Of a stretch of DNA of 64,000 nt, positions 20,158-29,505 are shown in pieces. Both the position numbers and the translations under genes were made by a program. Every line of letters starts with the position of its first letter. Position 1 is the stretch's first letter. The notes under the pieces were generated by a model that was given only the letters and a program-made list of their open reading frames with translations, made no database searches and was not told the origin of the DNA. Origin of the DNA: Agrobacterium tumefaciens (GTDB lineage: Bacteria > Pseudomonadota > Alphaproteobacteria > Rhizobiales > Rhizobiaceae); the NCBI RefSeq assembly GCF_013318015.2, contig NZ_CP115841.1, forward strand, positions 930,001-994,000, written 5' to 3'.

Positions 20158-20244
20158 ATGACTGATTTCATCCGTGACGTTGCCGCTTTCGCCTCCATCG
20201 CTGTGTTTGTCGCCAGCTTTTCGGTGATCCTCACTGCCCTGTGA
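20158..20244 (+). CDS. 28-residue single-pass membrane peptide under LexA control (SidA-like architecture)
   Basis: This short reading frame starts at an ATG preceded by AAGGAG with eight bases between, an excellent ribosome site. It encodes MTDFIRDV followed by about 20 uncharged, mostly hydrophobic residues (AAFASIAVFVASFSVILTAL), then stops. That is one short polar head and one transmembrane helix. It lies 21 bases downstream of a triple LexA box. In Caulobacter the SOS gene sidA encodes a 29-residue inner-membrane division inhibitor; the size, topology and control are alike, but I cannot show sequence homology. No terminator separates it from dnaE (105 bases), so read-through into dnaE is possible. 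Confidence 0.75.
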   Translation: MTDFIRDVAAFASIAVFVASFSVILTAL

Positions 20245-20349
20245 AGGGCACACCGGCGCAGAAGCCTGTATAGACGCCGAAAGGCGGTGGACTTTGAAGG
20301 CCGAAAATCGGAAAATCGCCCCCTCGATTCAGAATGACAGGATGACGAT

Positions 20350-23300
20350 ATGGGCGAGACGGTTACGCGTGGAGAGACCTCTGGCGAAACGCTGAAAACA
20401 CCCGGTTTCGTCCATCTGCGGGTTCACTCCGCTTACTCCCTGCTTGAGGGGGCTTTACCCCTCAAGAAAATCATGTCCAAGGCCGTTGCAGACGGCCAGC
20501 CGGCCATAGCCATTACCGACACCAACAATCTTTTCGTCGCGCTGGAGTTTTCCGAAAAGGCGCGTGATGAGGGCTTGCAGCCGATTATCGGCTGTCAGGT
20601 GTCGATCGACATGCAGGATGCGGTGGATGATCGCCGCAATCACAACAGCCACCTTGCCAAGCTTCCAGCCATCGTGCTGCTCGCGGCTGATGCCGGAGGG
20701 TACGAGCGGCTAGTGGACCTTATCAGCCGCGCCTATCTGGAAGGCGAAAGCGGTGGCCAGTCCGTGCATATTACCCGTGCATGGCTGGAGGAAGCCTCCA
20801 ATGCCGGGCTGATCGTGCTGACGGGTGCCTCCGGTGGTCCGGTGGATATGGCTCTGAAGGAAGGGCATACGGCACAGGCGAGAGAACGCCTGCTGGCGCT
20901 GAAATCACTCTTCGGTGACAAGCTTTATATCGAATTGCAGCGTCAGTCCGGTTTCGACCGCGCCCATGAGCGGCGTATGATCGGGCTTGCTTATGAACAT
21001 GATATTCCGCTGGTCGCCACAAACGAGGCCTTCTTCCCTTCGAGGGCCGATTATGAGGCGCATGATGCATTGATGGCGGTGGCGCATAACGCCATCGTTT
21101 CGGATGACAGCCGGTTCCGCCTGACCCCCGACCATTATATGAAAAGCCGTGAGGAGATGGCGGAGCTGTTTGCCGACCTTCCGGAGGCACTGGAAAACAC
21201 CGTCGAAATCGCAATGCGTTGCTCGTATGTGCTGAAGAAGCGTGGGCCGATCCTGCCGCGCTTCACCGGTGCCAGCGACGATCCCGAAGCGGCGCAACGG
21301 GCAGAGGCCGAAGAGCTTCGCCGTCAGGCCGTCGAAGGTCTTGATCTTCGCCTTGTGGCCCTCGGCATGGCACCTGGCTACACAGAGCAGGAATATCGCG
21401 ACAGGCTGGATTTCGAGCTTGGCGTCATCGAACGCATGGGTTTTCCAGGTTACTTCCTGATCGTTGCGGACTTCATCAAATGGGCCAAGCAGCAGGATAT
21501 TCCGGTCGGCCCCGGCCGCGGTTCGGGTGCAGGCTCGCTCGTGGCCTATGCGCTGACCATCACCGATGTCGATCCCCTTCGCTTCTCGCTGCTGTTCGAG
21601 CGCTTCCTCAATCCCGAACGCGTGTCGATGCCCGACTTCGATATCGACTTCTGCCAGGACCGCCGCGAAGAGGTGATCCGCTACGTGCAGCGCAAATATG
21701 GCCGCGAGCAGGTGGCGCAGATCATTACCTTCGGTTCGTTGCAGGCGCGCGCGGCATTGCGCGACGTCGGCCGCGTGCTGGAAATGCCCTATGGGCAGGT
21801 GGACAAGATCTGCAAGCTGGTCCCCAACAACCCAGCCAATCCGACGCCGCTGTCAAAAGCGATCGAGGAAGAGCCGCGTCTGCAGGAAGAGGCGGACAAG
21901 GAACCCGTTGTTGCCCGACTTCTGGATATCGCCCAGAAGATCGAGGGGCTTTACCGTCACGCCTCCACCCATGCTGCCGGTATCGTCATCGGTGACCGGC
22001 CGCTGTCGAAGCTGGTGCCGATGTATCGCGATCCGCGCTCCGACATGCCGGTTACCCAGTTCAACATGAAGTGGGTGGAAAGCGCCGGCCTCGTCAAATT
22101 CGACTTTCTCGGTCTGAAGACGCTGACGGTGCTGAAGGTTGCCGTCGATTTCGTTGCCAAACGCGGCATCAAGGTGGATCTCGCCGCAATTCCGCTGGAC
22201 GACGCCAAAACCTACGAGATGTTGTCACGCGGCGAAACCATCGGCGTGTTCCAGGTGGAAAGTGCCGGCATGCGCAAGGCGCTTATCGGCATGCGCCCGG
22301 ACTGCATCGAGGACATCATTGCGCTGGTGGCGCTTTATCGTCCGGGTCCGATGGAAAACATTCCGGTCTACAATGCCCGCAAGCATGGCGAGGAGGAGCT
22401 GGAGTCGATCCACCCCACCATCGACCACCTCCTGAAGGAAACGCAGGGCGTTATCGTCTATCAGGAACAGGTGATGCAGATCGCCCAGGTTCTGTCAGGT
22501 TATTCGCTCGGCGAAGCCGATCTTCTGCGCCGCGCCATGGGCAAGAAGATCAAGGAGGAGATGGACCAGCAGCGCGAGCGCTTCGTGGACGGCGCGATCA
22601 GAAACAGCGTGTCGAAGCCGCAGGCCAACACCATCTTCGACCTTCTGGCGAAATTCGCCAATTACGGCTTCAACAAGAGCCACGCCGCCGCTTACGCCAT
22701 CGTGTCCTATCAGACCGCCTATATGAAGGCGCATTATCCGGTTGAGTTCCTTGCGGCCTCCATGACGCTGGATATGGCCAACACGGAAAAACTCAATGAT
22801 TTCCGCCAGGATGCCAGCCGTCTCGGTATAGAGGTCGTGGCACCTTCGGTGCAGACGTCCTTCCGGCAGTTCGAGACGGGTGAGAACCGCATCTATTATT
22901 CGCTGGCCGCCATCAAGGGCGTGGGCGAGGGCGCTGTGGAACACATCGTTACCGTGCGCGACGGCAAGCCATTTGCGAGCCTGGAGGATTTCTGCCTGCG
23001 CATCGATCCGAAGCAGATCAACCGGCGTGTGCTCGAAAGCCTCATCAACGCTGGCGGTTTCGATTGTTTTGGCCGCGACCGCGCCGAGATGATCGGCGGG
23101 CTGGACCGTATCATCGGTTATTCGCAACGCGCGCAGGAAAGCCGCGTTACCGGCCAGTCGGACATGTTCGGCTCCGGCGGCGCAAGCGGTCCGGAAAAGC
23201 TCATCCTGCCTGCCTTCCAGCCCTGGCTCGCCTCGGAAAAACTGCTGCGCGAATATCAGGTGCTCGGTTTTTACCTGACCGCACATCCGCTCGATACCTA

Positions 23301-23850
23301 CCGCCCTGTATTGGAAAAGTTGCGGGTGCAGAATTTCGCCGATTTTTCCGCCGCAGTGAAACAGGGTGCGACCGCCGGGCGTCTGGCCGGCACCGTCACC
23401 GGCAAGCAGGAGCGCAAGACCCGCACTGGCAACAAGATGGGTATCGTCACCTTCTCCGATGCCTCCGGCCAATATGAGGCGGTTTTGTTTTCCGAAGGGC
23501 TTGCCCAGTTTCGCGATCTGCTCGAGGTGGGCAAATCGCTTGTTATCACCGTGCAGGCGGAAGAGCGCCCGGAAGGCATCGGTCTTCGCATCCAGACGGC
23601 GCAATCGCTCGAGGAAAAATCCGTCCAAATGCAGAAGGCGTTGCGGGTTTATGTGCGCGATTCAGGCCCGCTGAAAACCGTCGCCCGCCACCTCAATACC
23701 AAAGGTGACGGATCGGTTTATTTCATCGTCATCAAGGACGAGGGGAGCCGTGAGATCGAGGTGGAGCTGACGGAGAAATACCGTATTTCCCCTGAGATCG
23801 CCGCCGCACTTCGCTCTGCCCCCGGCGTTGTTGATGTGGAGCTGGTGTGA
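20350..23850 (+). CDS. dnaE: DNA polymerase III subunit alpha
   Basis: This is the replicative DNA polymerase catalytic subunit (DnaE1), with 1166 residues. The N-terminal PHP domain begins VHLRVHSAYSLLEGA. The palm contains GPGRGSGAGSLVAYAL and the catalytic aspartates Asp429 and Asp431 (MPDFDIDF); a third Asp585 is in VKFDFLGLKT. The helix-hairpin-helix and OB-fold regions follow. It is not the SOS-type DnaE2, since no imuA or imuB gene is nearby and the length and PHP domain are those of DnaE1. It starts 105 bases after the LexA-box small ORF. Confidence 0.96.
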   Translation: MGETVTRGETSGETLKTPGFVHLRVHSAYSLLEGALPLKKIMSKAVADGQPAIAITDTNNLFVALEFSEKARDEGLQPIIGCQVSIDMQDAVDDRRNHNSHLAKLPAIVLLAADAGGYERLVDLISRAYLEGESGGQSVHITRAWLEEASNAGLIVLTGASGGPVDMALKEGHTAQARERLLALKSLFGDKLYIELQRQSGFDRAHERRMIGLAYEHDIPLVATNEAFFPSRADYEAHDALMAVAHNAIVSDDSRFRLTPDHYMKSREEMAELFADLPEALENTVEIAMRCSYVLKKRGPILPRFTGASDDPEAAQRAEAEELRRQAVEGLDLRLVALGMAPGYTEQEYRDRLDFELGVIERMGFPGYFLIVADFIKWAKQQDIPVGPGRGSGAGSLVAYALTITDVDPLRFSLLFERFLNPERVSMPDFDIDFCQDRREEVIRYVQRKYGREQVAQIITFGSLQARAALRDVGRVLEMPYGQVDKICKLVPNNPANPTPLSKAIEEEPRLQEEADKEPVVARLLDIAQKIEGLYRHASTHAAGIVIGDRPLSKLVPMYRDPRSDMPVTQFNMKWVESAGLVKFDFLGLKTLTVLKVAVDFVAKRGIKVDLAAIPLDDAKTYEMLSRGETIGVFQVESAGMRKALIGMRPDCIEDIIALVALYRPGPMENIPVYNARKHGEEELESIHPTIDHLLKETQGVIVYQEQVMQIAQVLSGYSLGEADLLRRAMGKKIKEEMDQQRERFVDGAIRNSVSKPQANTIFDLLAKFANYGFNKSHAAAYAIVSYQTAYMKAHYPVEFLAASMTLDMANTEKLNDFRQDASRLGIEVVAPSVQTSFRQFETGENRIYYSLAAIKGVGEGAVEHIVTVRDGKPFASLEDFCLRIDPKQINRRVLESLINAGGFDCFGRDRAEMIGGLDRIIGYSQRAQESRVTGQSDMFGSGGASGPEKLILPAFQPWLASEKLLREYQVLGFYLTAHPLDTYRPVLEKLRVQNFADFSAAVKQGATAGRLAGTVTGKQERKTRTGNKMGIVTFSDASGQYEAVLFSEGLAQFRDLLEVGKSLVITVQAEERPEGIGLRIQTAQSLEEKSVQMQKALRVYVRDSGPLKTVARHLNTKGDGSVYFIVIKDEGSREIEVELTEKYRISPEIAAALRSAPGVVDVELV

Positions 23851-23862
23851 GGCCTCAAGCCC

Positions 23863-25101
23863 TCAAACCGGCCCTTCCTTTGTCACGGTAATGAAGTCCG
23901 TCCCCATCCCTGTCTCCATCTGGTGACTGAGGTCGGAAACGGTAATCGAACTGCCGGTTGAAAGCTCTTTCTCGATTCGGGAGCGAATTTCAGCCGGTAT
24001 TTCAAGGCGGCCGAGTACGGCGCTTAGCTGGTCAAAGCCACCGGGCGCTTCGGTAACGGTGATGCCGAGCCGCTTGCGGGCTGCGGCCGGCAGATGGTTT
24101 TCCAGTGTTACGCCATTCCATTCGGCGGTTCCGGCTGCGCGGTTGACGGCAACGGCTTCGAAGAAATGCGTTCCGAGTGCCACCTCGGGATCCTTGATGT
24201 CGATCGCAGCCTCGAATAGCGGCTTGAAATCCTGTCGCACCATGATCTGGCCATTCGGTGGATGATCTTCGCCGGCGGACGCGTAAAGTGCAGCAACGAA
24301 ATCGTCGGTCAGTAGCGGCCCGGTGGTTTTCAGCCCCTTCCAGCGCTTGAACCCGTTGACGGCGCTGATCGTCATTTCTCCGGTATAGCCGTCCGGTGCG
24401 CCGGCATCGAAGCCAAGGCGGGTCAGCACGGCCTGAATATCCATCACCTTTTCGCGCTCGCCGCGCCGGGTGATGAGGATACGCAAGGGCGAGGGCTCCT
24501 TGCCTTTGGCCATCGGTTTGATGGCTTGCGTTTTTTCATTCACGGCCACCTCAACGGTGCCCAATGCGGCGTCGAAGGTCGCGGGGCGCAGCTCGACGTC
24601 GGATAAAAGCAGCTTGCCGTCATCGGCATCGTCCCGCGGCTCAAACAGGGCTGAATGTTGTACGGAGCGTAGAGAAACCGACCGGTCGGTGATGATGACA
24701 TGCACGCCGTAGCGGGTCTCGCCGAACAGCGACTGCGCGAATTTCGAAGGCAGGCGCACGCAGCCATGCGAGGCCGGGTAATTTGGCACCTTGCCTTCGT
24801 GCAACGCGATGCCCGACCATGTCAGTCGCTGCATGAAAGGCATGGGCGCGGCCGAGTAGATGTTCGATTCGTGGTATTTGCGTTTTTCCAGAATCGAAAA
24901 AATGCCGCTCGGCGTCTCATGCCCGGCCTTGCCGGTTGAGACCTTGGATGTAGCAACGATCTCGCCGTTCTCGTAAAGCGCCAGCGATTGATCGCTTTTC
25001 GAAACGACGATCTGCAGGGACTTGTTGTCGGCGGCAAGCGCCGGAAAGGCAAGAATGCTGGCCGACAGCATGCCGGTCAGAAGACGGAAGCGAAGGGACA
25101 T
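23863..25101 (-). CDS. L,D-transpeptidase (YkuD domain) with peptidoglycan-binding domain
   Basis: This enzyme family makes 3-3 cross-links in peptidoglycan or attaches proteins to it. From the ATG ending at 25101 it has 412 residues. A signal peptide covers residues 1-23 (cleavage after ALA). The YkuD catalytic domain follows, with the active-site motif SHGCVR at 111-116 and Cys114 as nucleophile. A putative peptidoglycan-binding helix bundle (VMDIQAVLTRLGFDAGAPDG) lies around residues 225-245. Rhizobiales grow at the pole and use many L,D-transpeptidases. A ten-base direct repeat lies just upstream of the gene. Confidence 0.9.
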   Translation of the reverse strand: MSLRFRLLTGMLSASILAFPALAADNKSLQIVVSKSDQSLALYENGEIVATSKVSTGKAGHETPSGIFSILEKRKYHESNIYSAAPMPFMQRLTWSGIALHEGKVPNYPASHGCVRLPSKFAQSLFGETRYGVHVIITDRSVSLRSVQHSALFEPRDDADDGKLLLSDVELRPATFDAALGTVEVAVNEKTQAIKPMAKGKEPSPLRILITRRGEREKVMDIQAVLTRLGFDAGAPDGYTGEMTISAVNGFKRWKGLKTTGPLLTDDFVAALYASAGEDHPPNGQIMVRQDFKPLFEAAIDIKDPEVALGTHFFEAVAVNRAAGTAEWNGVTLENHLPAAARKRLGITVTEAPGGFDQLSAVLGRLEIPAEIRSRIEKELSTGSSITVSDLSHQMETGMGTDFITVTKEGPV

Positions 25102-25146
25102 GACGCAATACACCACATGCACAAAACTTCGTTTACTCAACCACGC

Positions 25147-25165
25147 GAAGTTTAATGAAGTTTAA
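25147..25165 (-). promoter_or_regulatory. Ten-base tandem direct repeat upstream of the L,D-transpeptidase gene
   Basis: GAAGTTTAA occurs twice with one base between (25147-25155 and 25157-25165). On the gene's strand it reads TTAAACTTCA-TTAAACTTCG, 46 bases before the start codon. Two half-sites one helical turn apart are typical for response regulators, but the cognate regulator is unknown. Confidence 0.45.
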
Positions 25166-25266
25166 GGATACGGCGTCTGCCACATCACTAATTTGTGTAA
25201 TATCTAAAATAGGGGCGGGGTGTTGCAGGCCGCAGGGTTTCACGGCGTTTGCAAGCGGCATGGCCG

Positions 25267-26550
25267 CTATTTGCGTGTACCGAAAGTGTAGCCGGTCTCG
25301 ACGCTGCCCTTGCCGAACTTGTCGCGCAACTTGTCCATTGCCGCTTCCGCCGCCGCCCGCCGTTCCGCCTGCCTGTCGACGAGATCGGGAGGATCGGCAA
25401 GGTCCGCATCGCGCAGATCACTGACGCCTATGCCGATCAGGCGAAACTTGGTGCCGTCGGTTTCTTTCGCAAGCAGCGAAAGGCCGGCGCGGAATATGCG
25501 GTCGGCAAGCTGGGTCGGGTCGTCAAGCTTGCGGTTGCGGGTGCGGAGTTTGAAATCGGCCGTCTTCATTTTTAGCACAACCGTCTGGCCGGAAATGCCG
25601 CTCTTCTTCAGGCGCCAGGCAACTTTTTCGGAAAGCGACCGCAGGATCGGTACGAGGTCCTCGTGCCGGGAAATATCGTTGAAGAAGGTGGTCTCGGAAG
25701 ACACGCTTTTCACGGGGTCGTTATTGTGCACGTGCCGTTCATCGATGCCGCGCGAAAGCCTGAACAGCCGTTGTCCCATCACGCCATAGCGGCGCATCAG
25801 GTCGCCTTCCTCCATCTCCTGCAACTGCGCGATCATGCGGATGCCGTCCGCCTCCAGCGTCGCCGCAAACGCCTTTCCAACGCCCCATATCGTCGTGACT
25901 GGCCGTGCTGCCAGAAAGGAAAGCGCTTCCGCTTCGCCGATCACCGAAAAACCGCGCGGTTTTTTAAGGTCGGACGCGACCTTGGCCAGAAATTTGCAAT
26001 AGGACAGCCCGGCCGAGACGGTCACGCCCACTTCTTTTTCCACCCGTTTCACAAATTTCGCCAGAACCCGCGCCGGCGGATCGTGATGCAGCCTCTCCGT
26101 TCCGGAAAGATCGAGAAACGCCTCGTCTATGGAAAGCGGCTGCACGAGCGGTGTCAAATCTTGCATCATGGTTCGGATCTGACGGCCGACGCGGCTATAT
26201 TTTTCCATGTCGGGCTTGATGACCACGGCGTCCGGACAGGCTTCCAGCGCCTTGAACATTGGCATGGCGGAGCGCACGCCCTGGATGCGGGCAATGTAGC
26301 AGGCAGTGGAAACCACGCCGCGTTTTCCGCCGCCGATGATCAACGGCTTGTCGGCAAGATCGGGATTGTCCCGTTTTTCAACGGAGGCGTAAAAGGCGTC
26401 GCAATCGATATGGGCGATGCTGAGGTCGTAGAGTTCGTCATGGTAGACGAGGCGGGGACTGCCACAGGCGCGACAACGCTTCAGGTCCGCTGGCTGGCCG
26501 GCCAGACAGTCGCGGCAAAACCCGGGATCATAAAGATGCGACGTGGACAT
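25267..26550 (-). CDS. dinB: DNA polymerase IV with N-terminal four-Cys zinc-ribbon-like extension
   Basis: This Y-family polymerase performs translesion synthesis. I place the start at [10 protein letters not shown], giving 427 residues. Catalytic acids are Asp49 ([12 protein letters not shown]), Asp142 and Glu143 ([11 protein letters not shown]). Before the polymerase core lies an extension with Cys12, Cys15, Cys26 and Cys29 (C-x2-C-x10-C-x2-C), which looks like a small zinc ribbon absent from E. coli DinB. The little-finger domain ends the protein. Despite its role, I find no GAAC-N7-GAAC site in the 69 bases upstream. Confidence 0.93.
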   Translation of the reverse strand: MSTSHLYDPGFCRDCLAGQPADLKRCRACGSPRLVYHDELYDLSIAHIDCDAFYASVEKRDNPDLADKPLIIGGGKRGVVSTACYIARIQGVRSAMPMFKALEACPDAVVIKPDMEKYSRVGRQIRTMMQDLTPLVQPLSIDEAFLDLSGTERLHHDPPARVLAKFVKRVEKEVGVTVSAGLSYCKFLAKVASDLKKPRGFSVIGEAEALSFLAARPVTTIWGVGKAFAATLEADGIRMIAQLQEMEEGDLMRRYGVMGQRLFRLSRGIDERHVHNNDPVKSVSSETTFFNDISRHEDLVPILRSLSEKVAWRLKKSGISGQTVVLKMKTADFKLRTRNRKLDDPTQLADRIFRAGLSLLAKETDGTKFRLIGIGVSDLRDADLADPPDLVDRQAERRAAAEAAMDKLRDKFGKGSVETGYTFGTRK

Positions 26551-26619
26551 GGGCCGAAAACAAAACCAGAACGTCGCCAACCATACTCCGGCCGTGACGG
26601 TGGCTCAAGGGGTGGTCTG

Positions 26620-26928
26620 TCAATACTCACCCGAATCCAGTCCCGGGCCGGAAAAATGGTGCCAGGCAGCGGCAACCGTTTCGGGGGATGTTTCGGTCGC
26701 CGCGCAGAAGGCCATGAGGTCTGGTTCGTGGCTCATCAGAAAATCGGTGAGCCCCGCCAGAAAGCCGGGATCGTGGGCGGCATGGCGCAGCATATTGGCC
26801 TGCAATCCGCTCAGCGCCAGAAAACGCCCGAGCATTTCCGGCTCGTTTGCCAGCCAGCCAAGTATGGCGGCCGCCGTTTCTTGCGGATCTTTTCCGGCAT
26901 TGTCTTTGTTTTTTGTATCTCTCAGCAT
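26620..26928 (-). CDS. DUF3572 family protein
   Basis: A 102-residue mostly helical cytoplasmic protein. The ETAAAILGWLANEPEMLGRFL segment and the later DPGFLAGLTDFLMSHEPDLMAFC match the DUF3572 family, which is limited to alphaproteobacteria and of unknown function. It is 69 bases upstream of dinB on the same strand and diverges from divK. The name rests on recognition of the family pattern. Confidence 0.75.
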   Translation of the reverse strand: MLRDTKNKDNAGKDPQETAAAILGWLANEPEMLGRFLALSGLQANMLRHAAHDPGFLAGLTDFLMSHEPDLMAFCAATETSPETVAAAWHHFSGPGLDSGEY

Positions 26929-27059
26929 TTCTCTACCGAAGTTACCTATTTTGAAACCAAATCGTTCTAGCCTTGCGCAACAAATGGACGATGGAATCGG
27001 TTCTCTGGCACCCTATATGTCTGGGAGAAGGTTTCAAAGCGAAACGGGGACTGCCCACC

Positions 27060-27431
27060 ATGCCCAAGCAGGTCATGATAGTCGAAGACAACGAGCTGAA
27101 CATGAAGCTCTTTCGTGACCTGATCGAGGCGTCTGGCTATACGACGATCCAGACACGCAACGGCATGGAAGCGCTGGATCTTGCCCGCAAGCATCGCCCC
27201 GACCTCATTCTCATGGATATTCAGCTGCCGGAGGTTTCCGGGCTGGAGGTGACGAAATGGCTGAAGGAGGATGATGAGCTGCACGTCATTCCGGTCATCG
27301 CGGTAACCGCCTTCGCCATGAAGGGGGATGAGGAGCGCATTCGTCAGGGCGGATGCGAGGCCTACGTGTCCAAGCCGATCTCCGTTCCGAAATTCATCGA
27401 AATCATCAAGACCTATCTAGGCGATGCGTAA
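27060..27431 (+). CDS. divK: Cell-cycle response regulator DivK
   Basis: This is a single-domain response regulator of 123 residues from the ATG at 27060 ([18 protein letters not shown]). Asp53 ([10 protein letters not shown]) is the phosphoacceptor and Lys105 the conserved lysine. In Caulobacter and Agrobacterium DivK sits in the PleC/DivJ phosphorelay that controls CtrA through DivL and CckA. The pleD gene follows after 18 bases, the standard arrangement. Confidence 0.95.
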   Translation: MPKQVMIVEDNELNMKLFRDLIEASGYTTIQTRNGMEALDLARKHRPDLILMDIQLPEVSGLEVTKWLKEDDELHVIPVIAVTAFAMKGDEERIRQGGCEAYVSKPISVPKFIEIIKTYLGDA

Positions 27432-27449
27432 GGCGGTTGGGGAACTGTT

Positions 27450-28820
27450 ATGACGGCGAGAGTTCTGGTTGTTGACGACATACCCGCAAACGTAAAGCTT
27501 CTCGAAGCCCGGCTTGTCGCGGAATATTTCGACGTCGTAACCGCCGAGGATGGTTTCAAGGCGCTTGATATCTGCGACCAGGAACAGGTCGATATCATCC
27601 TGCTGGACATCATGATGCCTGGCATGGACGGTTTCGAGGTCTGCGAACGGCTGAAGGCCAATCCGAAAACGGCGCATATTCCTGTTGTCATGGTCACCGC
27701 ACTCGATCAGCCCTCAGACCGCGTGCGCGGCCTGAAAGCCGGCGCCGATGATTTTCTGACCAAGCCCGTTAACGACCTTCAATTGATCGCCCGTGTCAAA
27801 AGCCTCGTGCGCCTCAAGGCCGTCAGTGACGAATTGCGGCTGCGGGCCGAGACCGCGCGCGAGATCGGCATCGAGGAGATGCTGCGCAGCGATGGCCTCA
27901 TGCAGACGCCTGGCCGCGTTCTGGTGGCGGATGGCCGCGCCAGCTCGCAGGAACGCATCGTCAGGGCGCTGAAGCCGGTTGCCGAGGTCGATGCCGTCAC
28001 GGAGCCTCAGGCGGCCCTGTTGAAGGCCGCGAGCAACCCCTTCGAGCTTGTCATCGTCAATTCCAATTTTGAGGATTACGATCCGCTGAGACTGTGTTCG
28101 CAGCTTCGTTCGCTGGAGCGTACCCGGTTCCTGCCGTTGCTTCTGGTAGCGGAACAGGGGGCGGACGACATGGTGGCGCGGGCGCTCGATCTTGGCGTGA
28201 ACGATTATATTCTCCGCCCGATCGATCCCAACGAACTTGTCGCCCGGTCTCTGACGCAGATCCGGCGCAAGCGCTATAACGAGCATCTGCGGCTCAATCT
28301 CCAGCACACGATGGAGCTTGCTATTGTCGACGGGCTGACTGGTCTTAACAATCGCCGTTATCTCGACAATCATCTGAAAATACTTTTCGACCGCGCCGCC
28401 GTGCGTGGCCGCCCGATTTCCATTTGCATGACCGATATCGACCGCTTCAAGCTGGTCAACGATACCTATGGCCACGATGTCGGCGATGAGGTTCTGCGCG
28501 AGTTTGCAGCCCGCATCCGCAGCACGGTGCGCGGCGCCGATCTTGCCTGCCGTTATGGCGGAGAGGAATTCGTGGTTGTGATGCCCGACACGCCGATGGA
28601 GCTTGCCACAAGCGTTGCCGAACGCCTGCGGGCAATCATCGAGGATAAGCCATTTCACGTTCGTTCCATCGACCGCGAGTTGAGTATCACGGCTTCGCTC
28701 GGCATCGCCACCAGCAGCGGAGCATTCGGTGCGCCGGACGAGCTTCTGAAGCAGGCCGACAGGGCGCTCTACGAGGCGAAACACACGGGACGCAACCGCG
28801 TCGTGGCGGCCGCCGCCTAA
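27450..28820 (+). CDS. pleD: Response regulator diguanylate cyclase PleD
   Basis: This protein makes cyclic-di-GMP on phosphorylation and helps set cell polarity. Its 456 residues comprise a first receiver domain with Asp53 (LLDIMMPGMDG), a second degenerate receiver domain at about 150-280, and a GGDEF domain at about 290-456. The active-site loop is GGEEF at 370-374, preceded by the inhibitory RxxD site (Arg361-Asp364). This domain order is diagnostic for PleD. It is the second gene of the divK-pleD pair. Confidence 0.96.
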   Translation: MTARVLVVDDIPANVKLLEARLVAEYFDVVTAEDGFKALDICDQEQVDIILLDIMMPGMDGFEVCERLKANPKTAHIPVVMVTALDQPSDRVRGLKAGADDFLTKPVNDLQLIARVKSLVRLKAVSDELRLRAETAREIGIEEMLRSDGLMQTPGRVLVADGRASSQERIVRALKPVAEVDAVTEPQAALLKAASNPFELVIVNSNFEDYDPLRLCSQLRSLERTRFLPLLLVAEQGADDMVARALDLGVNDYILRPIDPNELVARSLTQIRRKRYNEHLRLNLQHTMELAIVDGLTGLNNRRYLDNHLKILFDRAAVRGRPISICMTDIDRFKLVNDTYGHDVGDEVLREFAARIRSTVRGADLACRYGGEEFVVVMPDTPMELATSVAERLRAIIEDKPFHVRSIDRELSITASLGIATSSGAFGAPDELLKQADRALYEAKHTGRNRVVAAAA

Positions 28821-29291
28821 AGGCGCAGACCATGACGCTGACAATCCGTGCCGCCTTTTGAGACTTTCGACGTTTACCGTTATCGATAGCCGCCCAAAGA
28901 CCTGACGGCAAACTGTGGCAAGCGCGAAGTCCCTGACCTTGCCAGTATTTTATCTTCTTACAATGAGGGGGTGAAGTCTAACAGGGTTAATAGAGTTCAA
29001 GTTGAAAAATACGTTGAATTCAATCGCTCACGGAACTATAGTGTGCCAGCGTTGTATATTTAACCATGTTTTCCAGGTGATGTATCTCTGGCTTAAGAAT
29101 TTGTTGATTTTTATTTTACTTCTGCGCACACTCCCAATCGAGAATAACAGTTCTTCCGGCGGTTTTTCCGTCTAGTGATGAAGAAACGATGGCGGTTTAC
29201 ACCGCTGATGTTTCGGTCGTCAGGGGCTGGTATTGCGTAGTTTGAATGCCCCATGATGCTCAGGTCCGCCGCATCTCCTGGATCGTGGGGT

Positions 29292-29351
29292 CGGTCGGCT
29301 GACGATGTCCGAATCGGTTCCTCGTGCCGTGATCACATCGTTGGCCGACCG
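29292..29351. repeat. 17-bp inverted repeat with 26-base loop
   Basis: CGGTCGGCTGACGATGT (29292-29308) pairs with ACATCGTTGGCCGACCG (29335-29351). Fifteen pairs are Watson-Crick and two would be G-U in RNA, so the stem is unbroken. It is the strongest hairpin in the pleD-rpmG gap. Confidence 0.7.
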
Positions 29352-29455
29352 CCTTATCTCCCAAAATATTCTGTGCTTGTGCTGCCGCTTATAGCGCAGC
29401 ACATCCGGCTGCGCGCGCAGGCAGCGCGCTGTCGCAGCGGTTGACGCATTTGGCC

Positions 29456-29505
29456 GATGAGACGCTGATTAGGAGAGGCGCTGGTTAGGCGAGACGGTGA
29501 TAAAG
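29456..29505. repeat. Three imperfect 16-17-base tandem repeats
   Basis: The copies are GATGAGACGCTGATTAG, GAGAGGCGCTGGTTAG and GCGAGACGGTGATAAAG, lying end to end. They share the core GAGRCGSTGRTWA. They fall just after the hairpin cluster in the pleD-rpmG gap. Confidence 0.6.

Noticed and set aside
20275..20286. Hairpin CGCC-GAAA-GGCG as a terminator between the small ORF and dnaE
   Set aside because: The stem is only four pairs and lacks a T tail.
24000..27000. LexA box before dinB
   Set aside because: I looked for GAAC-N7-GAAC or GTTC-N7-GTTC in the upstream gap and found only one half-site (GAACGTCGCCAACC).
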